A stretch of DNA of 64,000 bases, from positions 1 through 64,000 of the IMG/VR virus record IMGVR_UViG_3300035698_020096; one strand, written 5' to 3'. This document shows, one piece after another, positions 7,354-19,900 of the stretch. Each line of letters begins with the position of its first letter. Positions within the stretch are counted from its first letter, which is position 1. This stretch comes from a virus. The position numbers were made by a program, and so were the translations under genes. The notes beneath the pieces are model-generated. The model was not told the origin of the DNA, did not search any database, and saw only the letters and a list, made by a program, of their open reading frames with translations.

Positions 7354-7800
7354 ATGAATAATTCGGATATACCTGAAACAATAATTCCATTAATAAGTAA
7401 TTTAAGTGAGGAAGAGCAAATAGTCCTTAGAAACTACTTTGATTCTTCTAGTGGAAATATAAAAGTAATTGAAACCTTAGATACTGAAACTAAAGTTTTA
7501 TGTACAAAACCATTTTGGAAGTCCATAGGTTTCTGGGGTATAACCTTAACTATGGTAGTAGGTTTAAATAACCCAGTTAATAATGTGTTAGATAAAGGAA
7601 CATTTACAATGCAAGATGCTTGGGAAATGTTCCAAGTAATAGCTGCTTGTGGGGTAGCCTATGTAGGTAGAGTAAAAGCTACTCAGCCTTTAGATCTAGG
7701 TGTTCATCCTTATGCTAGGTTTAATACTGTAGTATCTGCTAAACCTCCTCAATCTGTTGTGGTAGAACAAACTCATTATGATTTAAAGGATGGCTTTTAA
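7354..7800 (+). CDS. Holin candidate with two membrane helices
   Basis: A 148-aa protein with a soluble N-terminus, then two hydrophobic segments at about 55-71 (starting FWKSIGFWG) and 90-105 (AWEMFQVIAACGVAYVGR), and a polar C-terminus. KPFW-K-S--FWG followed by a second helix and GR is typical of small phage holins that precede or follow an endolysin. It stands alone between the peptidase and a strong bidirectional terminator. The inner membrane is the expected site of action. Confidence 0.65.
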   Translation: MNNSDIPETIIPLISNLSEEEQIVLRNYFDSSSGNIKVIETLDTETKVLCTKPFWKSIGFWGITLTMVVGLNNPVNNVLDKGTFTMQDAWEMFQVIAACGVAYVGRVKATQPLDLGVHPYARFNTVVSAKPPQSVVVEQTHYDLKDGF

Positions 7801-7811
7801 TGAAACATAAT

Positions 7812-7850
7812 ATAAGGGCTTCTTTAATTATAAAGAAGCCCTTATTGTTT
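7812..7850. terminator. Strong intrinsic terminator between convergent units
   Basis: A perfect 15-bp stem, ATAAGGGCTTCTTTA paired with TAAAGAAGCCCTTAT, with a 4-base loop and a T-rich tail (TGTTTTATA) on the plus strand. It sits 11 bases after the holin stop and about 90 bases from the end of the leftward giant gene, so it probably stops both transcripts. Confidence 0.9.
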
Positions 7851-7870
7851 TATATGAATATAAAGTTTTA

Positions 7871-7920
7871 TTGTTATTAATATTATTATTATTATTAATA
7901 TTATTAATATTATTAATTTA
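7871..7920. repeat. TTA/ATT simple-sequence tract
   Basis: A low-complexity run made almost only of ATT and AAT units (TATTATTATTATTATTAATATT). It lies between the convergent terminator and the stop of the giant gene. No gene is seen in it. Confidence 0.7.
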
Positions 7921-7938
7921 CATAGATATTAAATACAC

Positions 7939-10900
7939 TTAAGTAATCATCAATTCATAATTACCTTCAGATGTAACCTGTAGGTCGAGTTGGTCAATAG
8001 CCATCCACTCAGTATCTACAGCTAAGTGAAATAACTCTGCATCTAAAGGAGATATATCCTCTGCATATACAGCTTCTCCTTGTTCATTAAATACATCTGG
8101 AGATGACTCTCTTTCAGCACTTATAGATTGGTCTCTAGCCCTACTATTATTGAGTGCATCTAGAGCTTGGTCGATAACGGCAAAGTCATTTACTCTACCT
8201 GTATCATGCATCCCGGCTACTAAATGGCCAGTAAGACCTTCCATCATCATACCTAGAACCCCGGATAAGATAGCTCCTGATACAGTAAGAGCAGTACCTT
8301 TAGTGCCTACATAGCTATCACTATCAATAGCTCCTTTAGTACTACCAAGCATATACATTAGTTTATCTTCTTTAGATAGTTTACCTATCTTAGTCTTTTC
8401 AAATAGTTCTCTTTGTCCTTTCATCATATGACTCATATAGAAGAAGGAGTTAGTTACCCCTTTTTCAATAGCTGGAGCGAGAACCATTGCCCCCAAGGCA
8501 AACCCTAACTCACGACCCGCAGATATAGCCATTGCCTTACTAAGGTCTCCTTCTGATTCTTGTAAAGCTAAGTTTAACTTAAAGCTACTACCTATACCTT
8601 TAATACCTGCTGATATTGCACCTTTAGCTATCCCCCCTTTCTTAGTACCTTCCAGATTAGAAGGGAGACCAATTCTCTGAGACAGCATAGAGGAAAGAAT
8701 GCTTCCCTTAGACATAGAAGCTGCTATTAAGCTACTACCTACTACATCTCCTAATGCTTCTCTATCTAGTCTTCCACCTAAAACAGCACTACCTATTAGA
8801 GTAAGTGCAGCAGGTATAATAAAGTCCTGAATACCACTTAGTTTATTTGCATTAGATTCAGCTTTTAAGACATTCATATAATCAAAGCCAGGATTAGCAT
8901 TTATCTCTTGAGGCATTCGATTATTATTTACCTTTCTCCTTTCCTTCTGAGACATAAACATGAACTCATCCATAGCTGATTCATACTTACCCTGAAGCTG
9001 ACTAGTATAGGAGTTTACTCTTTCATTAGCTACTCTATTTATCTGTTCCTTATTAGCTTTATTATTTATATCAAGTCCTTGTAAAGCTAACTCATCCCTA
9101 GCTTTAACTCTTTCTTGTTCTATTAAAGTCTTTCTATTAACTATACCTTCAACAAATATAGAACCATTAAGATAAGACTCTACATCAGCTTGAGGGCCGT
9201 ATAGTTTATTCATCATTTCAACAAGAGCCTTACCTTTAGCCACAGTAGCTGTAGTTTCTAACTTATCAGTGATATATTTAGTTAGATTCTTCTTAACTCT
9301 ATCTGAACCTTCGCCTACCTCTACTTCTATATCTTTACCCTCAGATATGATTCTATGAATCATAAGTCTCATATTCTCTTCTTCTTTCTGGTCTACATTT
9401 CTACCTCCTTTAGTAGCAAAGGACATCTGTCTGTTATCTCCTTCCCCTGTAACTATTACTCCACTAAGTAAGGAAGGAAGAAGACCTTCTATATGGTCAG
9501 CACCACTTTGATACATACTGGATAGAACTTCACTGCTACCAAAGGCTTCCCATATAACAGGAATAGCATGAGAACTTAGTTTATTACTACCAGCTAAATT
9601 CATTAGACTAGTCCATATATCAGCTCCCATACCAGGATTAATCTCTCTTTCAGACCTTCCTCCTATTACCGATACAGCTTCTTGCCTAGCTCCTTCTAAA
9701 CTAGTAAAGCGTTGGAATCCTTCACCAGCTAATCCCATCATGCCTCTAGTAGCTTGAGTAGTATTCTCTATAATCTCTACCATAGATAGAGCCTCCATAG
9801 TCATGTCAGGTCTTCTTCCATCTCTTATATCTTTACTAGATATATCCAGATAGTTTCGTTTAATATCTTCTCTATCCTTACCAAACATCTGTTCCAATAT
9901 ATATAAATTCCTACTACCCTCAGCAGTTCTCTCGCTGAACTTACTATCTATATAGGTTTGTAGATTAGCTTTTTCATCTAGAGCTGGATTATATATACCT
10001 TGTTGCTCCATTAATCCAAGGGTTCCCTTCTTAACATTAGTCATGAAACCTAATTGAGAGCCTTTCTCATACTCCTCAGCCCCAGTATCAGTATTATATC
10101 TATAAGCAATAATGAGAGTTTCTAAACTCCTTTGAGTTTTAAGTGCAGCTACATCAAAGGCTGAAACTCTATCCTTACTATAGTTTTTTAATAGTTCTGT
10201 ACTTAATCTATCAAACTCATCTCCACCCATTCCAAATTTAGTTCTGAGGATAGATTCAGTATCACCGAATTGATCATTACCCCAAGGAGATATTAATTCT
10301 CCACTATTATCCATTCGTACTTCGTTATTAAGTCCGGGTTTTCTAAGACTTTCTCTTTGACCTATTAAGTCAGATAGTTCCATAAAGGCTGACATACCTA
10401 CATTAGAACCAGAAGGACCGAACATAGAAGCCTTTTCTCTAACTAATGCTTGTTGAGCTAATGGGTCACTACTGAGACTTTCATATTCGACAGCAAAGTT
10501 CTTCATATCATCCAACATACCGGAACCACCTTTAGGTTTAATGCCATCCCGTAGTAGCTGATTAACGCTCTTAATAAAGGATAGGATACCCTCACTTTGT
10601 TGACTAGATTTATCTAATTCAGAATAGAAAGTATCTTCAGTCATATGTACATCCACACCTCCTTTAATAACCCCTTCTTTAGGTTTATCAAAGAAGCCCC
10701 CTTGTCTAAGAACTTCTCTAGTTCCGTCATCCTTTAATACATGATTAAGAGCCAGTAAGGGACTATCGGAATAAAGGGTTCCAATGAAAGTATTATAAGT
10801 TTTACCTAGGACTATACCTCCTGCTTCTCCCATTACCTTAACCATAGAGTCATAAGCATTAAGGGTCATATTAGCCCCTGCACCTTGAGCTAGTACTCCT

Positions 10901-13900
10901 TGGAGTCCAGGTAATCCTCTATATCTAGCGTAGAAGGACGAACTAGCATGAGCCATTACTACTTCTCTATCCAGTTCTTCTTGACCCTTACCTTGCTCAT
11001 TCAAAGGTATTAAGTAACTATTAAGACTCTCCTTAACTGTATCTAGAACAGTTCGTCTAGCTTCCTGGTCTACCATTAGTAAGCTCATATAAGTAGACTC
11101 ATTCTTTCTATCCCTATCATTTCTAACAATAGATTCAAGACTAGCTACGAGGGTTTGGTCTAGTTTATTAACATTACTTTGATTACTAAGAAGTTCAAAT
11201 AGAGAAGTATTATGTCCAGCTATATCTAAGTTCTCATTAAATATATTATTGAGTACAGACTTAATACTATTAGTGCCATCTATAACCCCTTCCATGCCAC
11301 CGAATAAATCTCTACCGAAATATATCTCGGTGAATATAAGGTCTAAGCTAGGACTAGTCTTTTGAAAGCCTCCTTCTTCTTTACTCATTAAGAACTCTTT
11401 ACGAATCCCTAAGAAGTTAGCTACTTCTTTCTTAGTAGCACGAGTAAAGTCACTACTATTAAGATTCTCTTTCCATATATCTAATCTAGAATTATTATCT
11501 ACTATCTTACTTCTTTCTTGTTCTATATCAGACCTTAACTTAATTATCTTATCTGTAGCTTTAGCTACTAAATCAGGCTCAGAAGTATTACCAATAGTTT
11601 TCTCTAATCTATCTAAATCTCTTTCCTTTTTACGGATTAAGATATTAGACTTTTCTATATCTCTTTGAGCTGACATGAACTGACTAAATATAGTAGTATA
11701 TTGGTCACCATCAAAGTCACCTAAGTTCATAGTTAAGAAACTAATAGGCGCTACTAAAGATAACCCTTTATTCCTTACAGAGTTCTCAAATGAAGCTTTA
11801 TTACCTTGAAGGTTTTGAGAGTATTGATTGAGCAATCCTATATCTTGAATTAACCCTACAGTCATCCTTTGTTGTTCGGTACCACCTACGGGAGGAGACC
11901 TAAAACTTAATGCTTCTAAACTATCTGTTATATCTAAAGTATTCATTGATACTTCAAGAAGACTAATAGCTCTATTAAATCCCTTTTTACCCTCAAGACT
12001 AAATGCTCCAGCTTTCTCCACTTCTTCCTTACTAGTACCTAATAAAGAATAAGCATTAGCTGAAGTCTTCTTACCTATTAATTTATCAATAGCCTCTACA
12101 TCTGAACTACTTATAGATTTAGATGTAACTCCCGATTGAAGAGTATCTATAACTTTTATTAAACTCTTTATATCTTGTCTATTAGAATCTGTTATACCTT
12201 TATGTTCTTCAGATATTTTAAAGGTATTAGTATCTCTGCTTTCTAGTTCGGTTACTACCTTAGTAAACCCCCCACTCATTTCTCCTAGAACAAAAGAGAA
12301 CATATCTCTTCTATCTCCATCAGAAGATAAGCCCTTTAAATAATCATTATCAAAACTAAAGGCTTTTACTCTACCTTTGTAGGACCCTTCCATTAAACCT
12401 TTATTAGCTATGGTCTTATCTAAGGTTTTATCTAAGGTTTCATTAATAGTAGAAGTTTGATAAGCTTTTATAGCTTGGTTAGCCTCTTCTTCTGTAGCAT
12501 AAGTAAATGAGCTGAATTTAGATTTATATTTAATTTCACTTGAAGGGCCCTCTAGTTTCAAATCGTATTCTTTAATACTATTTTTAAGAACTCCTACTCG
12601 TTGATTTAATAATTTCTTATATTCAAGTAAATCTTTCCCTTCTATATTTTTACTAATAGCTTCTTTAACAAATGAATCAAGATTAGCATCACTAATCACA
12701 CCTTTAAATTCTTGTCTTAATATCTCATAATTAGCTTCTTCAGCTTTATTAAAATCAGATAAAAGAATGGTTCCTACTTTACTAGGTATTAGTTCTTGCT
12801 TAGTTATTTCTTTAATATAAGCTAGTAACTTATCATCACTGACCACACCCCTGAAGTAATTCTTTAGTTTATTAAGATTGTATTCATTCAGGTCCGTATA
12901 TTCTTTAAGGAGAAGAGTTGCTATATCTGTTGGTAATTTATCTACCGAACCCAATTTCTTCTGTTTATCAGCTAACTCTTTAATGTTATCCGTAATAATT
13001 CTTAAGCTTTCCACATACCCTTGCCTTTCCTCCTGATTCAGGCCTACCCCACCCTTAGAGGATTTAAGTCTAGTAGCAATATCCTTCCTTTCATTTTGAC
13101 GAATATCCATCTGTTCTCTAAAAGTTAACCGTTGATTAAAAGCAGTAAACCTTTCTTCTATAGCAGTAACAGTAGTCCCTGATAAACTAGGTAATTCTCC
13201 TCTAACAATTCTGGAGAACTCTTCGATATCAATAGGACCCCTTGTAACCATATAGTCTTCGGTAATAGATAAAAGACTTCTTATATTCTCTCTTTCCTTA
13301 GATAAGCTAGAGAAGCCATCTTTTATCTTACTAAAAGCACCTGTACCTAATGCTGTATCTATAGCCCTTCTTTCTTCAGGGGTTAATGAGACCTTACTGC
13401 CACTAAGAAATAATCTCCCCTCTAAACCTTTCCTTTGCTGCTGAAGAAAGTTTAGTTCATTATTTAAATTCAGTCTACTATACACCTCCTCATTTAATCT
13501 AGCTTTAGCTTTAGGGCTTAAACTAGGTAATTCCTCATCAATAATAGTTGCTAGGACAGAAGCTCCCTTTCCATCTTCTATAGCTATTTTTACTAGTTCA
13601 GTAATATCATTTATCTTACTTTTTTCTAAAGATAAACTATTTACACGAGCTAGAATATCTTCATATAAACCGCTTTTAATTATGGATGTAACTGCTTTTC
13701 TAGTGTTAGATATAGCCTCTATACTTTCAAAGGCTGTAGTTCTTGTCTTATTTAAATAATCTATATAACCTTTTGAAAGAAGTATAATTTCTTTAGCTTC
13801 TACATTTTTAGCAATATCGCCTAAAGCTATATCAATCTTTACTATTTCTAATAAAGCTAATTGTTTACCAAAGTTATCCCCCGAGGTATCAGCTACACCA

Positions 13901-16900
13901 ATATTATCAATAGCACTTTGTAATCTATTACTTATATCCTTAGCTTTATCTTTATCCCCTTGTATATTTAAGTCAAGAGATTGAAACTCTCGTTTATATT
14001 TACCAACTAGGTTTAGTAAGTCCCCTCCTACTTGAGATAAGCCTGACTCGGTGGCTCTAATGGCTGATTGATATACCGCCTTTTCTTTGTTATATAAAGG
14101 AGAACTCTCATCTAGATTAGTCATTCCCACTCTTAGCTCAGAACTAATCTCTTCTCTTATAGGAGATATGCCGGTGTACCGTCTAATAGCTTCTTGAGCT
14201 AATACCATGTGCCCCGCAGGTACCATCCAACTAGCAGCAGGACTAGATACAGCCCCAGGGTATTTAGTTTTATGAGCCATCATTCCCTGTATTCTAGTAC
14301 CAGTAGAAGCTTCAGCCATAGTCCTAATGACCCCTGTTTCCCCAATAGCTACTCCATAGAATTGTCTAAGGGCTAGGACTTCTTCTTTATTCAAATCTAT
14401 ATCACTATCTCCACTAAGTTGAGCTCTAGTCATCTTCTCTCTTACTTGACTCATTAGAGTACCTGGAGTAAAAGCAGAAGCTAGAGCTAAGTTCTTAGCT
14501 ACTAATTCATCAACAAAGGAACCATAGGAATCCCCAATAGCTTTAAGTTCTTCTCCACCCATTAAGTAGCTATATCTTCTATCGTTAAAATCTAATTGAA
14601 TTTTCATACTCCCTTCAGCACTTTCATTAGATAACTGGTAAATCATAGGGAGAGAGAAGCTGAATCCTTTATATTTCAAGTTATCTAATACTGGAGCTAC
14701 TGAACCCATACCAAAAGGTTTATTAGGATCCATTTGATATTCTCTACCTATAGCCATCAATCTTTCATCTGATACCTTATCTATAAGTCCAGGTATATCT
14801 TGTATCTCAGTAGATAAACCCAACCCCCCTTCGGCTTGAGGCTTATAAGCTATCCCAAATATCTTTCTAATCCTATCTCCTTTAGAATCGGTAACACTCA
14901 CTTCCCCAGTAAAGGGGTCCCTATACAATTCTCCATAATTAGGACTAGCTATTAATAAATCATGAACAGTTCTTAGACTATCCATTCGTTGGTCTTTGTC
15001 AACGGCTACAGCTAATACATTTAAATGGGCTTCTATTACTTGCCTAGATAGTTCTCCATAGATACTATAGTCCTTCTCTATTTGAGTAAGCTGTTCCTTA
15101 TTAATAGCGGAATAGCCTGCATATAACCCTACAAACTTACTCTTATCTAATTGAGAGGCTAGACGTATATCGGTAAAATCATATATCTTTCTATCAGTAA
15201 ACCCTCGCTTAGCTAAGTCCATCTCTAAGCCCGTCATAGTACTACCTTCGGATACTACTGACATCATATTAGCTACTACCTTTCTAAGAGAAGCAATAGA
15301 GCCTGTTTCTTCAAAGCTAGTGACAATAGTAGCCATTGGTTTCATTAGGTGTTGAAACTCAAGAGAACCTGAATGTTTACTACCGAGGGATTCTTTAGAT
15401 TGAGAAGCCATTGGACCTATAAACATTCGGAGTACTGTTGACTTATGAGTATAACCTCTAACAATAGCTCTAGTTATTTCGAGATAATCAAGAGCTTCTT
15501 GCTCTTCTTGATTAAGATTATCCAAGGCTAACTTCTTCTCTCTTAAATCTCTAGCCATTTGAATCTTATCTAAATCAGCATCTCCCATAATAAAAGCTAG
15601 TTGCTGAATGATACGGTCGTTACTATAATCAATCTCAGTGGGTACTTCTATTCCTGCTGTTTGTGCTTTCAATTGTTCAACTAAATCAATAGATGCAGCT
15701 ATTAAAGTAGCCTCTCTTTCCCTTGAATCATCTATTCTAATAAAGTCTCTCTTAGTAACTCCTACTGAACCTTTATCTCCAATAGACTCTAGCAATCTAG
15801 TTCTAATAAATCCCTTCATATAATCCATATCTTCTTGATAACCTTTAAGAGCCCCAAGAACTTTAGTATCATCCAGTAGTTGAAGACTAGGGGTTTGTTG
15901 AGCATTAAATAAATCAGTAGACTCCTTAAAGACTGCTTCTCCAAATACTCTACCCAATTCAGTTCTTAACTCAAGAGTATCTATATATATATCAGAAGTA
16001 CTATCTAGTATTTGACTTAACTTACTTAAGTCTTGCTTAACTCCCAATCGTTCTAAATGTCCCCTTATCTCTTCATTCTTAGATACACCTGTAAGTACTG
16101 CACCTAACGCTTGATTCCTAAACCATTCTCCTAACTCTCCTTTCATTGCTGATTCAAATAGCTGAGTCTTTATCTGACTCCCTATTCCTTTATCACTAAT
16201 CCATGAATCTTCAAATCCCATCATTAGAGAAGCTATTAGTCCCTTACCTGTAATACCTCCCTGTTGCGTTTCTAAACTACCTATAAGGGGTTCAAGGTAC
16301 TTCTTATTACGAATAATAGTAGAACCATGAGAATAGAAATAGCTCTTGAGGTTAGAAGGACTGAATAAACCAAAGACTTGACCTACATCTATATCCCCAG
16401 TAGCCCCTGCTTTATTCCTATTTAATTGTTCAGTTACATAAGAGAAGAAGTCTGTCTTACTTCCTGGTACTTGATATAGCTCCTCTAGACCAGTAAATTT
16501 AAGTACAGCTTTAGGTAGTCCTCCAGTACCTTCAACTCTCTTACCTCCACCTACCATAATGGAACGTAAATATACCATTTCCCATAACAACTGGTTATTA
16601 TCAGCATTACCCATCAGTTGTTTAGAATCAAGTACATACTCGACACTATTCTCTGAGGCTCTATACCAGGCCTGTCTATCTAGTTTAGATACGTTAGGTA
16701 AATCATTAATAGTTCTAAAGTTATCGATAACTTCTGTGAGTGCCCCTACTTGGTCTCTAGAGTCAACTACTGATTTAGTAACATAATTACCTTCAGTATC
16801 TGAATAGGTATAGTATCTATCAAAACTATCTCCAAGAGTAGCCCTTACTAGCTCTAACTTAGCTTCTCCTGTAAGCTTATCCATACTTACTATTTCTTTA

Positions 16901-19900
16901 GGAATACCTCCCCCTTGCTTCATCATTTCCTCAGCAGAACCCCAAACTAATACTCTATTAGTATCAGAGTCAAAGGTAACTATATCTCCTCTATTTGCTA
17001 ACATTACCCCTTTATGGCTCCATTCCTCTGATAGTTTAGAAGACTTCTGTCTCTTCTCACTCTTATCTATAAAGCCACTCATAGTACCCATACGTCCTAT
17101 TACCTCAGCTTGAGACACCTTATCTAATCTCTTCCAGTCATAGCCTACAGACCTTAATTTAGATTTAACGAATTCTCTATCATCTGTACTAGAACCATAT
17201 AAAGGATTAGCCCAAGCGTAGTCACTATAGTCCCCAGTGAGTTGAACTAAAACTATAGGGTCAAATCCTTCCTTATTACCAGTAAAACCTTTAATACCCC
17301 CAGCCATAGAGTCAGCTAATTTAGCTCTAGTTAAAAGTAGCTTTCTAGCTATAGAAGTAGACCCTGGTAGAAACTCATTATCTAAGAATCCAAATTCATC
17401 CTTAAGTTCTTTCTTAGCTTCCTCAATTAGATTAGCTATTTCGCTATTAACAACTGTTCTAAAGCCTGCATCACTAACTACCGCTGTATTTAAATCAGTA
17501 CCTACAGTCGTCTCCACCCTACTCCACATAGTTCTAAGACTACCCATTAATTCTTCACTGTTTACAGATAGTCTTTCTAAGGAAGCCCTTTCAACTACTT
17601 TCTCAATAACTCTAGAAGGATTGTACATCCCTAGATTACTAGTACCCACTACATCCCTAAGTATTTCTACAGCTCGTTTAATTCCCCATGATTCCTTCTT
17701 AGCTAATTGAGACATTAGGTCTACTTTAATACCTGTAACTCTTTCATTAATTAGACCTGATACATCTCCTTTAGTAGTAAGACGATAAGATAGTTCTCTA
17801 TCTAACTCAAACATAGGTCTACCTCCCAGAACATTCTTTAAACGTTGAGGTATCTGTGAAGCTTTCTTTGCTACATTAAACGTATAGTTTATTGACTCAT
17901 TTACAGTCTCATCTTTAAATGGAGTAGCATCTATTAAATCTTTAAAGTCTTTATTTAATCCATTAGGTAAAGCTTCCCCAGATTGGATTCTATCTACTAG
18001 TTCATCCGTATTAGCTATACCCAACGTTCTTAAAGATGACGAATATTTATCATACAGCAGTTCACTTATATAAGTAACATATTGGTCTCTAGTGTTTATA
18101 TAACCCACCCCTGCAAATGAGGCCAGTTGCACTGAGCTTACATCTCCAGTAGGAGTTTTATTAATACCATACACACTAAGTCCAGTAGTTTCTTGACTAG
18201 CTGATATACCACTACCGTCTGCTACTCCTCTAATAGCCCCTTCAGTTCCCTTACCTGTAGTATTAGCAGGACCAAAGATATAAGATTGAGCTAGAGCATA
18301 TCTATAAAAAGCTTCACCTTTATTCAATTTATCTATAAATATTTGTTGATTATTATTAATACCGTATAAGGGATTTTTAAACCATGCTTGAGATGTTCCA
18401 TAGGTAGAAGCTCCAGATTGAGTAATAAAGGGTTCTAACATCCCGGCCTTTACTTCTTTAATATCTGACTTTAATTTAGTGGCATATAGAAAGTCTTTTC
18501 TACTCTCTAATATCCCTAATGCAATATCGGATTGGAAGGTACTTACACTTTCCAATCCCATGTATCTATCGAAGGTTTCTCTAATAGCGCCTACAGCATC
18601 TTTCTTAAGTGACTCAAGAGCCGATCTTCTTTCGCGACTAACTTTAGGGTCAGTTATCTCTCTATTAACATCTCTAATTAACTCAAGATGACTTAGTACT
18701 GAACGTCTAAGAGCTAAGTCAGTATCTCCATATATTTGCTCCTTAGTAAGCCCTCTATTAGCTAATCCTTCCCCTTTAGCTAACTTATCATATATACCCC
18801 CTCCAGTAAGTTCAAGAGCTCTTTTAGAAGTACCACTTACCCTCTCTCCTAAATGTTTAGTAGTAAAAGTGGATATAAGTTTAGATATTTCATAATCACT
18901 TAATGAATTATCTAATAGGAAAGTACCAGCACTTGAATCAGTACCTCCTGAAGCTATATGACCTCTAGATAGATATTCTAGGTAGCCTAATCCAGCAGTA
19001 GCTAATCTAGTAGTTTGAGCATCGTACTGGCTTTCCTTTAGAGCTTTCATATAAGCCATCGGCTCAGCTACTAAAGTTCTATAAGTAGTCTCTGCTGCTA
19101 ATGTACTAACTACATTTATTAACGAATCTACTGGACTTAATCTCAAAGCTTCTTTAGATTTAACTACTCGGGGGTTTAATTCATACTCCCCAGTTTCATC
19201 ATTACGAACAAAGGAACCTTCTCCATAAGGTATTCCCCCTATATCTGTGTCAGTATTATTAACAAAGAGAGAGTTACCTATTACTTTATTCTGGTCAATC
19301 AAATATACAAAGCCCTGATTAGTTCCCATCCCTCCTTTTAAACTAGTTAGTCTAAACTTAATAGGATTAAATCCAACATTAGTATCTTGGAATCCTCTAT
19401 ATCCAACCATATCCGCTGGATTAATAGTGAGTTCCAACGCTAGTAAACTTCCTCCTTGTCCATATATATTCTTAACTCCCAGTCCCCCTGTATCTAAACC
19501 CATATCCTTATTTAATTGTTTAACTCTAGCTGTTATTTCAGCTATACCCAGAGCATTAACTTTATTCTCCCAACTAGCTCTAGTTCCTTCAAGAGAAGTG
19601 TCAACATTACCTACAGTAGTTTGAGTCAATCTTCTCCATTCTCTTTCTCTATCCGTACCTTGCTGAGCATAGAAGTTCTCCAAATCTGCACCTAAATTCT
19701 CCTCTTCATTTCTATATAAGATTCCTTTAGATTTAGCATGCTCTCTCATCTCTCTAGCTAAGGCAATAACTCCTACTTCAGAACTAACAGCTTCCTTATC
19801 ATCTCGACTAAATGCCATTGATTCAGAACCAAAGTTAGAGCTTCCAGTAATACTAGCTATATGTCTATATGTATCTTCTCCAAGACCCATACCAGTTCTT